64,000 bases of DNA from NCBI GenBank assembly GCA_963825405.1, contig CAWGTB010000004.1, positions 1 to 64,000 on the forward strand, read 5' to 3'. This stretch comes from JACPNO01 sp963825405 (GTDB lineage: Bacteria; Acidobacteriota; Terriglobia; Bryobacterales; Bryobacteraceae). The notes beneath the pieces are model-generated. The model saw only the letters and a list, made by a program, of their open reading frames with translations. It had not been told where the DNA came from and made no database searches. Made by a program: the position numbers and the translations under genes. This document shows positions 44,131-52,918 of the stretch, one piece after another (positions within the stretch are counted from its first letter, which is position 1; every line of letters starts with the position of its first letter).

Positions 44131-45162
44131 CTATTTTGTTAAAACATCCTCGAAAAATTTCACCGCGCGCGGATCCTTGGATTGCCCCAGCCAGAACATG
44201 GCCTGTTTGCGCACCACCGGATTGCGATTGGTCCGGGCAATCTCGATCAGCTTGGGCACGCCTTCGTCGGCCGGCATCTGCTGCAGGGCGAAAACGGCTT
44301 TCTTTTTGACTTCGGTGTCCGGATCGTTCTCGATGGCGTCAGCTGATGGCTGCGGCTTCTTTCTTGCCGGCCTTCTGCGCCAGCCAGAACAGGGCCTGGC
44401 CGCGGACGTGGGGGCTGCGGTCGTTTTTCGCCACCGCGATCATGGTGGTGACGGCTTCGGGCTGCGGGCTCAGCGACAGCGCGAAGATGGCTTTTTCGCG
44501 CACGCGATCGCTGGGATCTTCGGCCAGCAGGCGTTTCAGCACTTCATAGCCGCGCTTGCCGCGGGCTTCGCCCAGCCAGAAAACGGCCTTTTCGCGCAAA
44601 GTTTCCGGCTGGTTGGCGGCGACGAAGCGCTCCATGGCCTGATCAGCGGCGGGGTCTCCGTGCTGCGCGATGGCGGACAGCGCGCCCTCGCCCGGCCCGC
44701 GTTTGTCCGAGTTCTGCGCGAACGATCCCACAAACGTACTGAGCCATGCCACGCTTTCGGCCGGCCGCACGCCGGTGAGCCAATAGACTGTGAGCCCGCC
44801 GGCATCCAGTTCGCAATCCATGGGGAACGAGCGGATTTTCTCCACCTGCTTGTGCTCCACGCGAAACAGAACCGTCAAATTGCTGGAACCCTCCAGCAGC
44901 ACCGCGCCGGTGCTATTGACGACCGTCGTGCTGCGGCCGCGATTTTCCAGCGTTCCGGTGCAATGGCCGTCCCAGTTGCGCCCCGCGAGCGCAGGCACGG
45001 AGTAGCCGATCCACGCCGGGGTCGTCTTGCCGGGCGGCGATCGCCTGGATTTCCTTCTCAAGCGCCGGCGGTCACGGCGCGAGTTTCCACCTTGGCATCG
45101 ATGAGGCGCGGTTGTTGCGCGCACAAAGGCGCAAGAGCAGCGAGCAGGATCAGGGTTCTCAT
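44131..45162 (-). CDS. HEAT-repeat exported protein 2 (frame breaks)
   Basis: About 343 codons from ATG 45162 to TAG 44131. Signal peptide MRTLILLAALAPLCAQQPRL. After a beta-rich N-terminal part (STTVVNSTGAVLLEGSSNLT) there are at least four HEAT-like helical repeats of 31 residues with the same core: LREKAVFWLGEARGKRGYEV, VREKAIFALSLSPQPEAVTT, VRGQALFWLAQKAGKKEAAA, and a final VRKQAMFWLGQSKDPRAVKF read in the next frame. Frame changes lie near 45055-45000 and 44345. It resembles HEAT protein 1 and follows it directly, probably as a coupled gene. Binding partner unknown. Confidence 0.72.
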
Positions 45163-46534
45163 TTGCAGCAGCTCCATCAGGTATTCGGTTGCGTCTTTCG
45201 AACCCATGTTCGAGAGTCTCTGCACGATCTGCTTCTTCAGTTCGGGATCGGTCTCCTTGCGCGCGATGGCCACCATGGCGCGGGCGTTGCCCTGCACGAA
45301 CAATGCGTTGATGATTTCTTTGCGAATCGCAGGGTCACTGTCGCTCGAATACATCGAGGCCAACAGCCTCGCCGCTGCGGTCGGCGCCCATAACTCCCAG
45401 GTTGTGAATCGCTTCCTGGCGGACTTCCGGCTCCTTGGCCGTGCGCGCGATTTCCAGCAGCTTGTCGGACGCGCCGCCGACGAACAGGGCGCGAATGATT
45501 TCCCGCTTCACCTCGACTACGGTTTCGATCTGATAGAGCTGCGCCAGCTCATTCATCGCGCCGCTGACGCCGAGTTGGTGAATGGCGTCGCGGCGCAGAT
45601 CGGGATTCTTTTCGCTCTTGGCCGCGGCCAGCAATTGTTCGCGCGCGCCTGCAACCATCAAGCCCTGCAGCACAGAATGTTTGACGGCGAAGTCGGATGT
45701 AGCGGCGTACACTTCGCCCAGCTCCTGCTTTGCGCCCATGACTCCCAAATAATGCACGGCTTTCATTTGCAGATCAGGATTGGATCCGCCCTTGGCAACC
45801 TGGACCACCAGCTTGCGCGCGCTCGACGACCCGCTCTGGGTGAGCACGAACAGCGCGCGTTCCTTCACTTTGGGAGACTGCGTGCTCTGCAGCAGTTTTT
45901 CCAGCAGCGGGATGGCGCGTTCGGGATCGGAATTCATCAGGCCGTTGAGCGCCATGAGCTTGAGCTCTTCATCGCCGGCGGCTTCCGGGGTGACGGGCCG
46001 TCCGGCAGCCTGGCGCACTTCGATCTCGAGCGCCTTGGCATCATCCAGCCAATGGCTGGCCGGATAGGTCTTGCGCAATTGCTCGAGCGTGGCTTGGGCG
46101 TCGTCGCGGCGGCCCAGCTTGTTCTCCGCGTAGGCCTTCCAGTAGAGCGCGCCGTCGGAGCGTGAGCCGCCGCGGCCGGCCGCTTCGTTAAAACTGTCGC
46201 GCGCTTCGTCCCAACGCTGGCGGTCGATGGCGCGCTGCCCGCGCTCGTAGAAGCGGTCGGTATCGGCGTCGGCCGAGCGTCCGTGCTTTTCATCGTAAGG
46301 CTGGGCCAGCGCGAAGTTGAAATCGAATTTCCAGGCGCCCACCGTGTCTTTCAGCAGAGCCATGTTGCGATTCCATCCGCCGGAAGGGAGGCTGCCCCAG
46401 ACATCGTCTTTCATTTGCTCGGCGGCGATTCTCATCTGCTCCGCCGCGCGTTTCATCTCTTCAGCGGGATCCTGCGGCGCGGCCGGGGCCACGCAGGGCC
46501 ACGCCAGGCAGGCGATCGCCAATAGTCTTTTCAC
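45159..46534 (-). CDS. HEAT-repeat exported protein 1 (frame break near the 3' end)
   Basis: About 455 residues. Signal peptide MKRLLAIACLAWPCVAPAAP, a helical segment AEEMKRAAEQMRIAAEQMKD, a TPR-like part (about 90-160, DRFYERGQRAIDRQRWDEAR), then HEAT repeats of about 31 residues: VKERALFVLTQSG, LQMKAVHYLGVMG, LRRDAIHQLGVSG, VKREIIRALFVGG, VRQEAIHNLGVMG, IRKEIINALFVQG. The frame changes near 45360 and probably again just before the stop. Its ATG overlaps the stop of the small acidic protein gene (ATGA). The position downstream of an ECF/anti-sigma pair points to an envelope-stress function, by inference only. Confidence 0.75.
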
Positions 46535-46797
46535 TGTCCTGCCTCCACATCGTGATCGTCATCGTTATCGATATCGGCAGCGTCCGCTTCCGCATCGCGC
46601 ATGTCGGCTTCGGCGTCGCGCATGTCGGCTTCGAGATCGGCGGCATCAGCTTCCATGTCTGCCACGGCCTCTTCCTGCTCCGCGATCTGTTCCTCGACGT
46701 CCGGGATTTCCTGGGGCGGTAGCTGAGCGTGTGAATAAACGCCGACCGCCACTAGACCTGCCACCACCAGGAACACCTGATTGCGAATGCTTGTCAT
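46531..46797 (-). CDS. Small exported acidic repeat protein
   Basis: 88 residues, start ATG 46797 after GGGAGGA. The first 24 residues (MTSIRNQVFLVVAGLVAVGV and YSHA) look like a signal peptide. The rest is almost entirely Asp, Glu, Ala and Met with a seven-residue period: EADAADLEADMRDAEADMRD then AEADAADIDNDDDHD. This predicts either an amphipathic coiled coil or a disordered acidic, cation-binding tail. No family recognised. It sits between the anti-sigma gene (14-base gap) and HEAT protein 1 (4-base overlap), so it is part of the same operon. Confidence 0.7.
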   Translation of the reverse strand: MTSIRNQVFLVVAGLVAVGVYSHAQLPPQEIPDVEEQIAEQEEAVADMEADAADLEADMRDAEADMRDAEADAADIDNDDDHDVEAGQ

Positions 46798-46811
46798 CGA
46801 TTCCTCCCGTA

Positions 46812-47546
46812 CTAAAGTTGTTTGCCCGTCGCTGCGGCGGGCGGTGCTTTTTGCCGCTCACGCACCGTCGAGCCGACGATTCGTATCTTGAACAAAATGC
46901 CTTCGGCTTCGATCCGCTGGCGCAGGTCCTCGAATTCCGCCGAGTTGAGCTGCGAAGGCGTGTGCGCTACTTCGAGCAACACCCGCTCCAGCTCTTCCAA
47001 TAAATTCGAGACGTTGGTATCGCCGGCTTTGAATGCCGCCTGGCGGTACAAGCGGTTCTCGCTGACTAAATCTTCCACGCGCTGCTGCTCACCGGAAATG
47101 TCCAGACCTTCACCTGGCTTGGCGTTCACTAATTCCGCCAGCACCATTTGCGAGCGATCCAGATGATCGCCGACAGCCACCATCAGAATGCGTTCCTTCA
47201 CCTGGCCTGGAATCGCGGAGGCGGTTTCCTTGGGCTGTTGCGTCACTCGGCCCAGGAAGAAAGCCGCCGCCAGCATGGCCGCGATCGCTCCCCATTGCAC
47301 CCAATGCGGCACGCGGCGCTTCGCAGTTACCGCAATCTTCGGACGAACTTGCCGCCATACTTGCCCACCGTAGCCGGGTCCGCGTTCCGGTACCGGCACA
47401 TCGCGCAGGGCATTCAAAGTCCGGCACAGCGCTTCGTAGCTGGCATGGCAGGCGCCGCATTCCGCTAGGTGCGCTTCGGCCTCGGCGGGTGCGTCTTCTT
47501 CCCGGTAGTAGTGCAAAACCAATTGGTCTTCAGTCAAATGATTCAT
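46812..47546 (-). CDS. Membrane anti-sigma factor with zinc-binding (ZAS) domain
   Basis: 244 residues. The cytoplasmic N-terminus has the zinc motif of anti-sigma domains, HLAECGACHASYEAL (Hx3CxxC, about residues 27-41). A transmembrane helix follows at about 82-102 (WVQWGAIAAMLAAAFFLGRV). The periplasmic C-terminal part of 140 residues is helical (QRVEDLVSENRLYRQAAFKA and LNSAEFEDLRQRIEAEGI). It overlaps the sigma factor stop by four bases. It is expected to hold the sigma factor inactive until an envelope signal causes release; the periplasmic part could receive that signal. Confidence 0.85.
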   Translation of the reverse strand: MNHLTEDQLVLHYYREEDAPAEAEAHLAECGACHASYEALCRTLNALRDVPVPERGPGYGGQVWRQVRPKIAVTAKRRVPHWVQWGAIAAMLAAAFFLGRVTQQPKETASAIPGQVKERILMVAVGDHLDRSQMVLAELVNAKPGEGLDISGEQQRVEDLVSENRLYRQAAFKAGDTNVSNLLEELERVLLEVAHTPSQLNSAEFEDLRQRIEAEGILFKIRIVGSTVRERQKAPPAAATGKQL

Positions 47547-48118
47547 CTGGCTGTGCTCACCGCGGGCTCAAGCGCCCGCCGCAATTTCTGGACGGCGCGA
47601 AACACGCTATGCTTCGCCGCGCCGGATTCGACACCCAATGCCTTGCCAATTTCCTCGATCCCCATTCCCTCGTAATGCCGCAACACGAACGCCGTGCGCT
47701 CGGCAGCGCTCAACAGATTCAGCGCCGGCTCCAACATTTTTCGGATTTCGCCGCTAAACGCCAGCCGGTCCGGCGCCGGATCCCCGGCGGCGATGGTCAT
47801 CACCAGTTCCGGCCCCTCGGCGTCGGCGGGCGCGTTGCTTTCCTGCCGCCGCTTGCGGGAGCGGATCAGGTCCAGCGAGCAGTTGGCGGCGATGCGATAG
47901 AGCCAGGTGCCGAAGCTCGCGCGATTATCGAATTTATCCAACTGCCGGTAGGCGCGCAGGAAGGTTTCCTGCACCACGTCTTCGGCGTCCTGTTCATTTC
48001 CCGTCATACGATAGGCCAGCTTGAACACACTGCGGCTGTGGCTCTCCACCAGCACACCGAACGCTTCGGAATCCCCGCCGCGCACGCGTGCGATAGTCGT
48101 TCCATCGCCGTGTTCCAT
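47543..48118 (-). CDS. ECF sigma factor (RpoE-like)
   Basis: 191 residues. Region 2 is at about 25-95 with FKLAYRMTGNEQDAEDVVQE, TFLRAYRQLDKF and FGTWLYRIAANCSLDLIRSR. Region 4 is at about 130-185 with LSAAERTAFVLRHYEGMGIE and EIGKALGVESGAAKHSVFRA. No region 3 or extra C-terminal domain. It overlaps the anti-sigma gene by ATGA, the usual sigma/anti-sigma arrangement, and heads the 27-kb co-directional array. Autoregulation is likely from this layout, with its promoter in the 150-base gap at 48119-48271. Confidence 0.93.
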   Translation of the reverse strand: MEHGDGTTIARVRGGDSEAFGVLVESHSRSVFKLAYRMTGNEQDAEDVVQETFLRAYRQLDKFDNRASFGTWLYRIAANCSLDLIRSRKRRQESNAPADAEGPELVMTIAAGDPAPDRLAFSGEIRKMLEPALNLLSAAERTAFVLRHYEGMGIEEIGKALGVESGAAKHSVFRAVQKLRRALEPAVSTAR

Positions 48119-48271
48119 CCAGGCTGTTCTTTAGACTCTATATGCTGGGGGCGGTTAGGTGGAAAAGGTCCGAATCTCGGTAAGGCCAACGCTATATTGG
48201 TGATAGGTAACTTAACGTGCCTGAAGTGGATCGCTACGAATGGGTGGCGACAACAGTCTGAGGGGTGTCTC
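48119..48271. promoter_or_regulatory. Divergent intergenic region upstream of the ECF sigma gene and a + strand gene
   Basis: This 153-base gap separates the ECF sigma gene (minus) from a membrane protein gene (plus) and must carry promoters for both. A GAGGGG ribosome-binding site precedes the plus-strand ATG by about eight bases. I do not see a clear ECF-type GGAAC element and make no box assignment. Confidence 0.45.
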
Positions 48272-49006
48272 ATGGCAGACGATCCGCCAACAGGGGACGC
48301 TGCGGTATTCGCGTATTTTGAGTTGTTGGCGCTCGCGTTCGCCTTTGAGGGAACTAGCGCTCTTCTACACCACGAGCAAGCAGTTGTGTTTCCGGCGTAT
48401 GTTATATCTTTAGCGCTTTTCATTGCTGGGCTTAGATGGAAACCGCTTAAAAAGCGGTTGGGTGCCACGTTGTCGGCGCACGTCACCACAATAACCGCCA
48501 GGCCTTCATTTAAGTATTTGGGAGCGATTCTCTCGATGGCCGTGGTTGTTTGGTCTGCGTGGAGTCTTTGGCGCTCGCTGCCTGCGTCAAGAGCCGGCAA
48601 TCCACAAGGCCAGTCAGATTTCTCGAACGCCCAGGTGAGAGACATGTCTCTTGATCTTTCACAAAAGCTACGGGCATTCCAGGTGCGCATGGACGAAGAG
48701 CAACAGCGTGCCATAGACATCTGCTGGAAGAGACGCGAAGGCAACGAGGCGAAGGAAGATGTCAATAGATGGTGCACCGCCGAAATGCGGAAAATATCTA
48801 GTGCGCAGGACGCCGATTTCGGGCCACTTCTGGCAGAGGCTAGGACCGCCGAAGGTCAGTTGCTTCGTCGCATTCCGCCTCCACGTCCGGGGAGAAGTGA
48901 ACTTGTAAAATTTGTGCTAGCTCGGGGTCTGGTCGGACCGAGTCCGGCATTGGGTTTGGCAAATTACATTGAGCAATTAGCGATGCTGGTTCCTGTTACT
49001 CGGTGA
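48272..49006 (+). CDS. Hypothetical membrane protein
   Basis: 244 residues from ATG 48272, preceded by GAGGGG. Three hydrophobic stretches near the N-terminus (AVFAYFELLALAFAFEGTSA; VVFPAYVISLALFIAGLRW; YLGAILSMAVVVWSAWSLWR), then a soluble helical part from about 115 with cysteines in AIDICWKRREGNEAKEDVNR and WCTAEMRKIS, and a C-terminal region of unknown fold. Not recognised. Base composition is more A+T-rich than its neighbours and the gene stands alone on its strand between the sigma factor and sucA/kgd, so recent acquisition is possible. Confidence 0.6.
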   Translation: MADDPPTGDAAVFAYFELLALAFAFEGTSALLHHEQAVVFPAYVISLALFIAGLRWKPLKKRLGATLSAHVTTITARPSFKYLGAILSMAVVVWSAWSLWRSLPASRAGNPQGQSDFSNAQVRDMSLDLSQKLRAFQVRMDEEQQRAIDICWKRREGNEAKEDVNRWCTAEMRKISSAQDADFGPLLAEARTAEGQLLRRIPPPRPGRSELVKFVLARGLVGPSPALGLANYIEQLAMLVPVTR

Positions 49007-49032
49007 ACTGCTCCGCGCGACTTAATTTTTCC

Positions 49033-52000
49033 CTACTTTTTTGGTTTTAACGGGATAGCGTCATCGCCGCCAAGGGCTTCGCGCACGATTTGCGCCTGCT
49101 CGGCCTGGTGCACGCGTAGCGAACCGGTGGCAGGGCTCGCGCTTTCGGCGCGGCCGGCATATTGAATTTTTCTGCCGCTGGGCTCAAGAAGCGACGCGAA
49201 AACCTTGTAGACAAATCGCCACGCGCCCATGTTGCGCGGCTCTTCCTGCGCCCACACGACCTCACTCGAGGCCGGATAGCGGGCGATGATTGCCTGGACC
49301 TGCGCTTCTTCGAACGGATAGAGTTGCTCCAGGCGCGCGATGGCCACGTGACCGGCCTTGCGCGCGGCGGCAACCAGATCGTAATAAATCTGACCGGAGC
49401 AAAAAATGACACGCGAGACAGCGGCGGGGTCGCTCGCGGCGTCGTCCAGCACTTCGCGGAAGCTGCCGGAGGTCAAATCCGAAATGGGGGACGCTGCGTG
49501 CGGATCGCGCAGCAGCCTCTTCGGCGTGAAGATCACCAGCGGCTTGCGCCTGCCGCCGTACATCTGGCGGCGCAGCAGATGGAAATATTGTGCTGGCGTA
49601 GTGCAATTCGCCAACTGCATGTTGTCGCCGGCGCACAAAGTCAGAAAGCGTTCGATGCGGGCGCTGGAGTGTTCCGGTCCCTGCCCGTCGAAGCCGTGCG
49701 GCAGCAGCATCACCAAGCCGCTGGGCTGGCCCCACTTGGCTTCCGCGCTCGAGATGAACTGATCCACCATGATTTGCGCGCCGTTGGTGAAATCGCCGAA
49801 CTGCGCTTCCCACATCACCAGCGTAAACGGATCGGCCACGCTATAACCGAATTCAAAACCCAATACCGCGTACTCGCTCAGCAGGCTGTCGAAGACTTCG
49901 AAGCGCGCCTGTTCGGGTGCCAAATGCTGCAGCGGAATGTGGTCGCGGCCGGTTTCGGCGTCGTAGAAAACCAGATGGCGCTGGCTGAATGTCCCGCGGC
50001 CGGAATCCTGACCGCTCAACCGGACCGGCGTGCCTTCGAGCGCCAGGCTGCCGAATGCCAGGGCCTCGGCGAACGCCCAATCGACCGGCCCGCCCTTGGC
50101 CAGCGCTTCGCGGCGCTTGTCGATGAATCCACGCAGCTTGGGATGCAGGTGGAAATTCTCGGGAAACGTGGTGATGCCGTCGACCACGCGTTCGAGCAGA
50201 GCATTATCGATGGCAGTGCCTGCCGGGTACGCGGTCCGTTCTTCGCCCACCACCGCGCTCAGCTCTTCGGCGAACGGCTCGGCGGACGGCGGCTCGCCAT
50301 CGAAAGCCGTGGCAAAACGATCGATCGCCGTCTTGCGCATCTCATTAACTTCTTCCCGCGTGAGAACGTTTTCGCGCACCAGGCGGTCGGCATACAGCAC
50401 CGCAACCGACGGATGCTGACGGATTTTGCGATACAGAATCGGCTGCGTGTAGCTGGGATCGTCGGCTTCGTTATGCCCGTAGCGCCGGTAGCAGAACATG
50501 TCGATCACGACATCTTTCTTGAACTGCTGGCGGTAATCGAAGGCGATTTCGGCCACGCGGATGGCGGCTTCGGGATCATCGCCATTCACGTGGAAAATGG
50601 GCGCCTGCACCATGCGTGCGACGTCGGTCGAGTATGGTGTGGAGCGCGCTTCATCGGGCAGCGTCGTGAAACCGATCTGGTTGTTGATGATCAGGTGTAC
50701 GGTGCCGCCGGTGGAATAGCCGTCGAGCTGCGAGAGGTTCAGGGTTTCGGCCACCACGCCTTGTCCCGCGAAAGCGGCGTCGCCGTGAATGAGCAGCGGA
50801 ATCACCTGCTCGCGTTTGGTGTCGCCGAGCCGGTCCTGCTTGGGGCGCACGATGCCTTCGACCACTGGATCGACAGCTTCCAGGTGGCTGGGATTGGGCG
50901 CAACCGCCATCACGATTTCGTTGCCCGCCGGCGACCGGCGCACGCCGCGCGCCCCCAGGTGATACTTCACATCGCCCGAGCCGAGCGTGCTGGTGGGATC
51001 GCTATAGCCTTCGAATTGCGAAAAGATGCGCGCCAGCGGCTTGCCGACGACGTTGGCCAGCACCGTCAAACGGCCGCGATGCGCCATGCCGATTACCATT
51101 TCACGCACGCCGCGATCGGCCGCGCGATAAGCAAGCTCCTGCAAAATCGCAATCGCCGCTTCGCCGCCTTGCAGCGAAAAGCGCTTTTGACCCACGAAGC
51201 GAGCGTGCAGGAAATTCTCGAATTCCTCCGCCGCGACCAGATGTTCCAGAATGCGCGTGCGCAGCGTGGCGTCGAGCGGCCAATTGTTGGCTTGCGGCTC
51301 CATGCGCTCCTGCAGCCAGCGTTTTTGCTCCGGATGCTGGATGTTCATGTACTCGCAGCCGATTTTTCCGCAGTAGGTCTGGCGCAGGGTTTCCAGGATT
51401 TCGCGCAGGGTGGCGATGGGTTTAGGCGCGCTTTCCCCGATCGCGGCGCCCAGGGTGCCGGTGAGAAATTCGCGATCGAGATCCCAGATGGTCAAACCGT
51501 AAGTGAGGGGATCTAGCTCGGCGTGATAGCTGGGAATGCCGCCCAGCGGATCGAGATCGGCGATGAGGTGCCCGCGCACGCGATACGCATTGATCAACTG
51601 CAGCACCGCGGCTTCCTTGGCCACTTCGGCGGCGGAGCGGCCCGCAAGTCCTGGCAGGCTGGCCTGGCGGTCGGGCTCCCAGCGCACCGGATTGTACGGC
51701 AGATGCAGGTGCTCGAAGACTTCCTCATAGAAGCCGTCTTCGCCGTTGAGCAGCGCCTGCAATTTGCCCAGGAACAAACCGGATTCGGCGCCCTGGATGA
51801 TGCGGTGGTCGTAGGTGCAGGTGAGCGTCATCACCTTGCTGATGCCGAGAGCGGCGCGCATCTCGGGTGCTACGCCCTGATACTCCGCGGGGTAATCAAT
51901 GGTGCCGACGGCGATGATCGCGCCTTGGCCTGACATGAGCCGCGGGATGGACTGCATGGTGCCCACGGTGCCAGGATTGGTGATGGAAATTGTGGTGCCC

Positions 52001-52653
52001 TGAAAGTCGGGCGCGCCGAGTTTGCCTGCGCGGGCGCGGCTCACCAGATCGTCAAACGCAGCGACGTAAGTCGGAAAATCGATTTTGCCAGCGTCTTTGA
52101 TATTCGGGACCAGCAGATTGCGTCCGCCGTCTTTGCCAGGCACGTCAACGGCAACGCCCAAATTGATATTTCCGCGTACGATGCGGAAGGGCTCACCGGC
52201 TTTTTCGGCGTAGGCGTGATTGAGCCCCGGGAAATATTCGAGCGCACGAACGATAGCCCAGCCAATGATGTGGGTGTAGGAAACCTTGCTCTTGCCAAGG
52301 AGGGTGCGGTGATTGTTGATGACGCGCCGGTTCTCGTCGATGACTTTCACCGGAATCGTCCGCTGCGACGTGGCGAGCGGGACGGCGAGACTCACGTCCA
52401 TGTTGTGAGCGATGCGGGCCGCTGCGCCGCGCATGGGTACCCACTCTTCGCCGGTTGCACCTTCTACAGTGGCGGCAGCAGCAACGGGCTTGGCGACGGG
52501 CGCAGCAGGGGCTGGCGCACCATTGCCGGCGGTCTTCTCGAAGACGTGTTTCCAGCTCTCATCGACCGCGCCATGATCGCGCAGATATTGCTGGTACAAC
52601 TCATCTTCGAGCCAACTGTTAATGCCCGAATCCGGGTCAGGTTTCACTGCCAT
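49033..52653 (-). CDS. kgd: Fused 2-oxoglutarate dehydrogenase E2-E1 (multifunctional, mycobacterial KGD-like)
   Basis: 1206 residues in one intact frame. The N-terminus INSWLEDELYQQYLRDHGAV is the E1 docking segment. A linker rich in Ala and Pro leads to an acyltransferase (E2 core) domain at about 75-310 with TYDHRIIQGAESGLFLGKLQ, and no lipoyl domain. From about 340 follows the thiamine-dependent E1 with HRGRLTVLANVVGKPL, PNPSHLEAVDPVVEG, HGDAAFAGQGVVAETLNLSQ, INNQIGFTT and LPHGFDGQGPEHSSARIERF. It converts 2-oxoglutarate in the TCA cycle and would need a lipoylated partner encoded elsewhere. Actinobacteria and some Acidobacteria use this form. The gene stands alone. Confidence 0.95.
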   Translation of the reverse strand: MAVKPDPDSGINSWLEDELYQQYLRDHGAVDESWKHVFEKTAGNGAPAPAAPVAKPVAAAATVEGATGEEWVPMRGAAARIAHNMDVSLAVPLATSQRTIPVKVIDENRRVINNHRTLLGKSKVSYTHIIGWAIVRALEYFPGLNHAYAEKAGEPFRIVRGNINLGVAVDVPGKDGGRNLLVPNIKDAGKIDFPTYVAAFDDLVSRARAGKLGAPDFQGTTISITNPGTVGTMQSIPRLMSGQGAIIAVGTIDYPAEYQGVAPEMRAALGISKVMTLTCTYDHRIIQGAESGLFLGKLQALLNGEDGFYEEVFEHLHLPYNPVRWEPDRQASLPGLAGRSAAEVAKEAAVLQLINAYRVRGHLIADLDPLGGIPSYHAELDPLTYGLTIWDLDREFLTGTLGAAIGESAPKPIATLREILETLRQTYCGKIGCEYMNIQHPEQKRWLQERMEPQANNWPLDATLRTRILEHLVAAEEFENFLHARFVGQKRFSLQGGEAAIAILQELAYRAADRGVREMVIGMAHRGRLTVLANVVGKPLARIFSQFEGYSDPTSTLGSGDVKYHLGARGVRRSPAGNEIVMAVAPNPSHLEAVDPVVEGIVRPKQDRLGDTKREQVIPLLIHGDAAFAGQGVVAETLNLSQLDGYSTGGTVHLIINNQIGFTTLPDEARSTPYSTDVARMVQAPIFHVNGDDPEAAIRVAEIAFDYRQQFKKDVVIDMFCYRRYGHNEADDPSYTQPILYRKIRQHPSVAVLYADRLVRENVLTREEVNEMRKTAIDRFATAFDGEPPSAEPFAEELSAVVGEERTAYPAGTAIDNALLERVVDGITTFPENFHLHPKLRGFIDKRREALAKGGPVDWAFAEALAFGSLALEGTPVRLSGQDSGRGTFSQRHLVFYDAETGRDHIPLQHLAPEQARFEVFDSLLSEYAVLGFEFGYSVADPFTLVMWEAQFGDFTNGAQIMVDQFISSAEAKWGQPSGLVMLLPHGFDGQGPEHSSARIERFLTLCAGDNMQLANCTTPAQYFHLLRRQMYGGRRKPLVIFTPKRLLRDPHAASPISDLTSGSFREVLDDAASDPAAVSRVIFCSGQIYYDLVAAARKAGHVAIARLEQLYPFEEAQVQAIIARYPASSEVVWAQEEPRNMGAWRFVYKVFASLLEPSGRKIQYAGRAESASPATGSLRVHQAEQAQIVREALGGDDAIPLKPKK

Positions 52654-52720
52654 GCGGGAAGGCGTTTTCCTCTTACTTCATCATACTGAGAAGTTACCGG
52701 TCAGGTGGGCACTACCCAGT

Positions 52721-52918
52721 ATCAAAGTTCGAGACCTAATTCGACTGATCGAATCCGACGGCTGGCGGTACACGGCGGCGCGTGGCAGCCATCGACAATA
52801 CGAACATGCTGCCAAACCAGGGAAGGTCACTGTAGCGGGACATCCATCCGACGAGGTGAAACCCGGTACGTTCAGCGCTATCCTGAAACAAGCAGGCATC
52901 AGCCGGAGGGATCTATGA
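52721..52918 (+). CDS. hicA: HicA-like mRNA interferase toxin, start codon unclear
   Basis: The protein IKVRDLIRLIESDGWRYTAA, followed by RGSHRQYEHAAKPGKVTVAG and HPSDEVKPGTFSAILKQAGI, is a full-length HicA: a small double-stranded-RNA-binding-like fold with the catalytic histidine in GSHRQY. HicA normally starts at the residue before KVRDLI, which here is ATC (52721) rather than ATG. The nearest in-frame ATGs are at 52652 and 52622, over or beyond the start of the divergent kgd gene. So initiation is at ATC, at a distant ATG, or one base is wrong. It is followed by and overlaps the HicB-like gene. Confidence 0.8.
   Translation: MKVRDLIRLIESDGWRYTAARGSHRQYEHAAKPGKVTVAGHPSDEVKPGTFSAILKQAGISRRDL

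Noticed and set aside
49162..51516. A 784-codon open frame opposite the fused 2-oxoglutarate dehydrogenase
   Set aside because: It is a complementary-strand shadow of an intact, motif-rich gene with no conserved domain or ribosome-binding site of its own.
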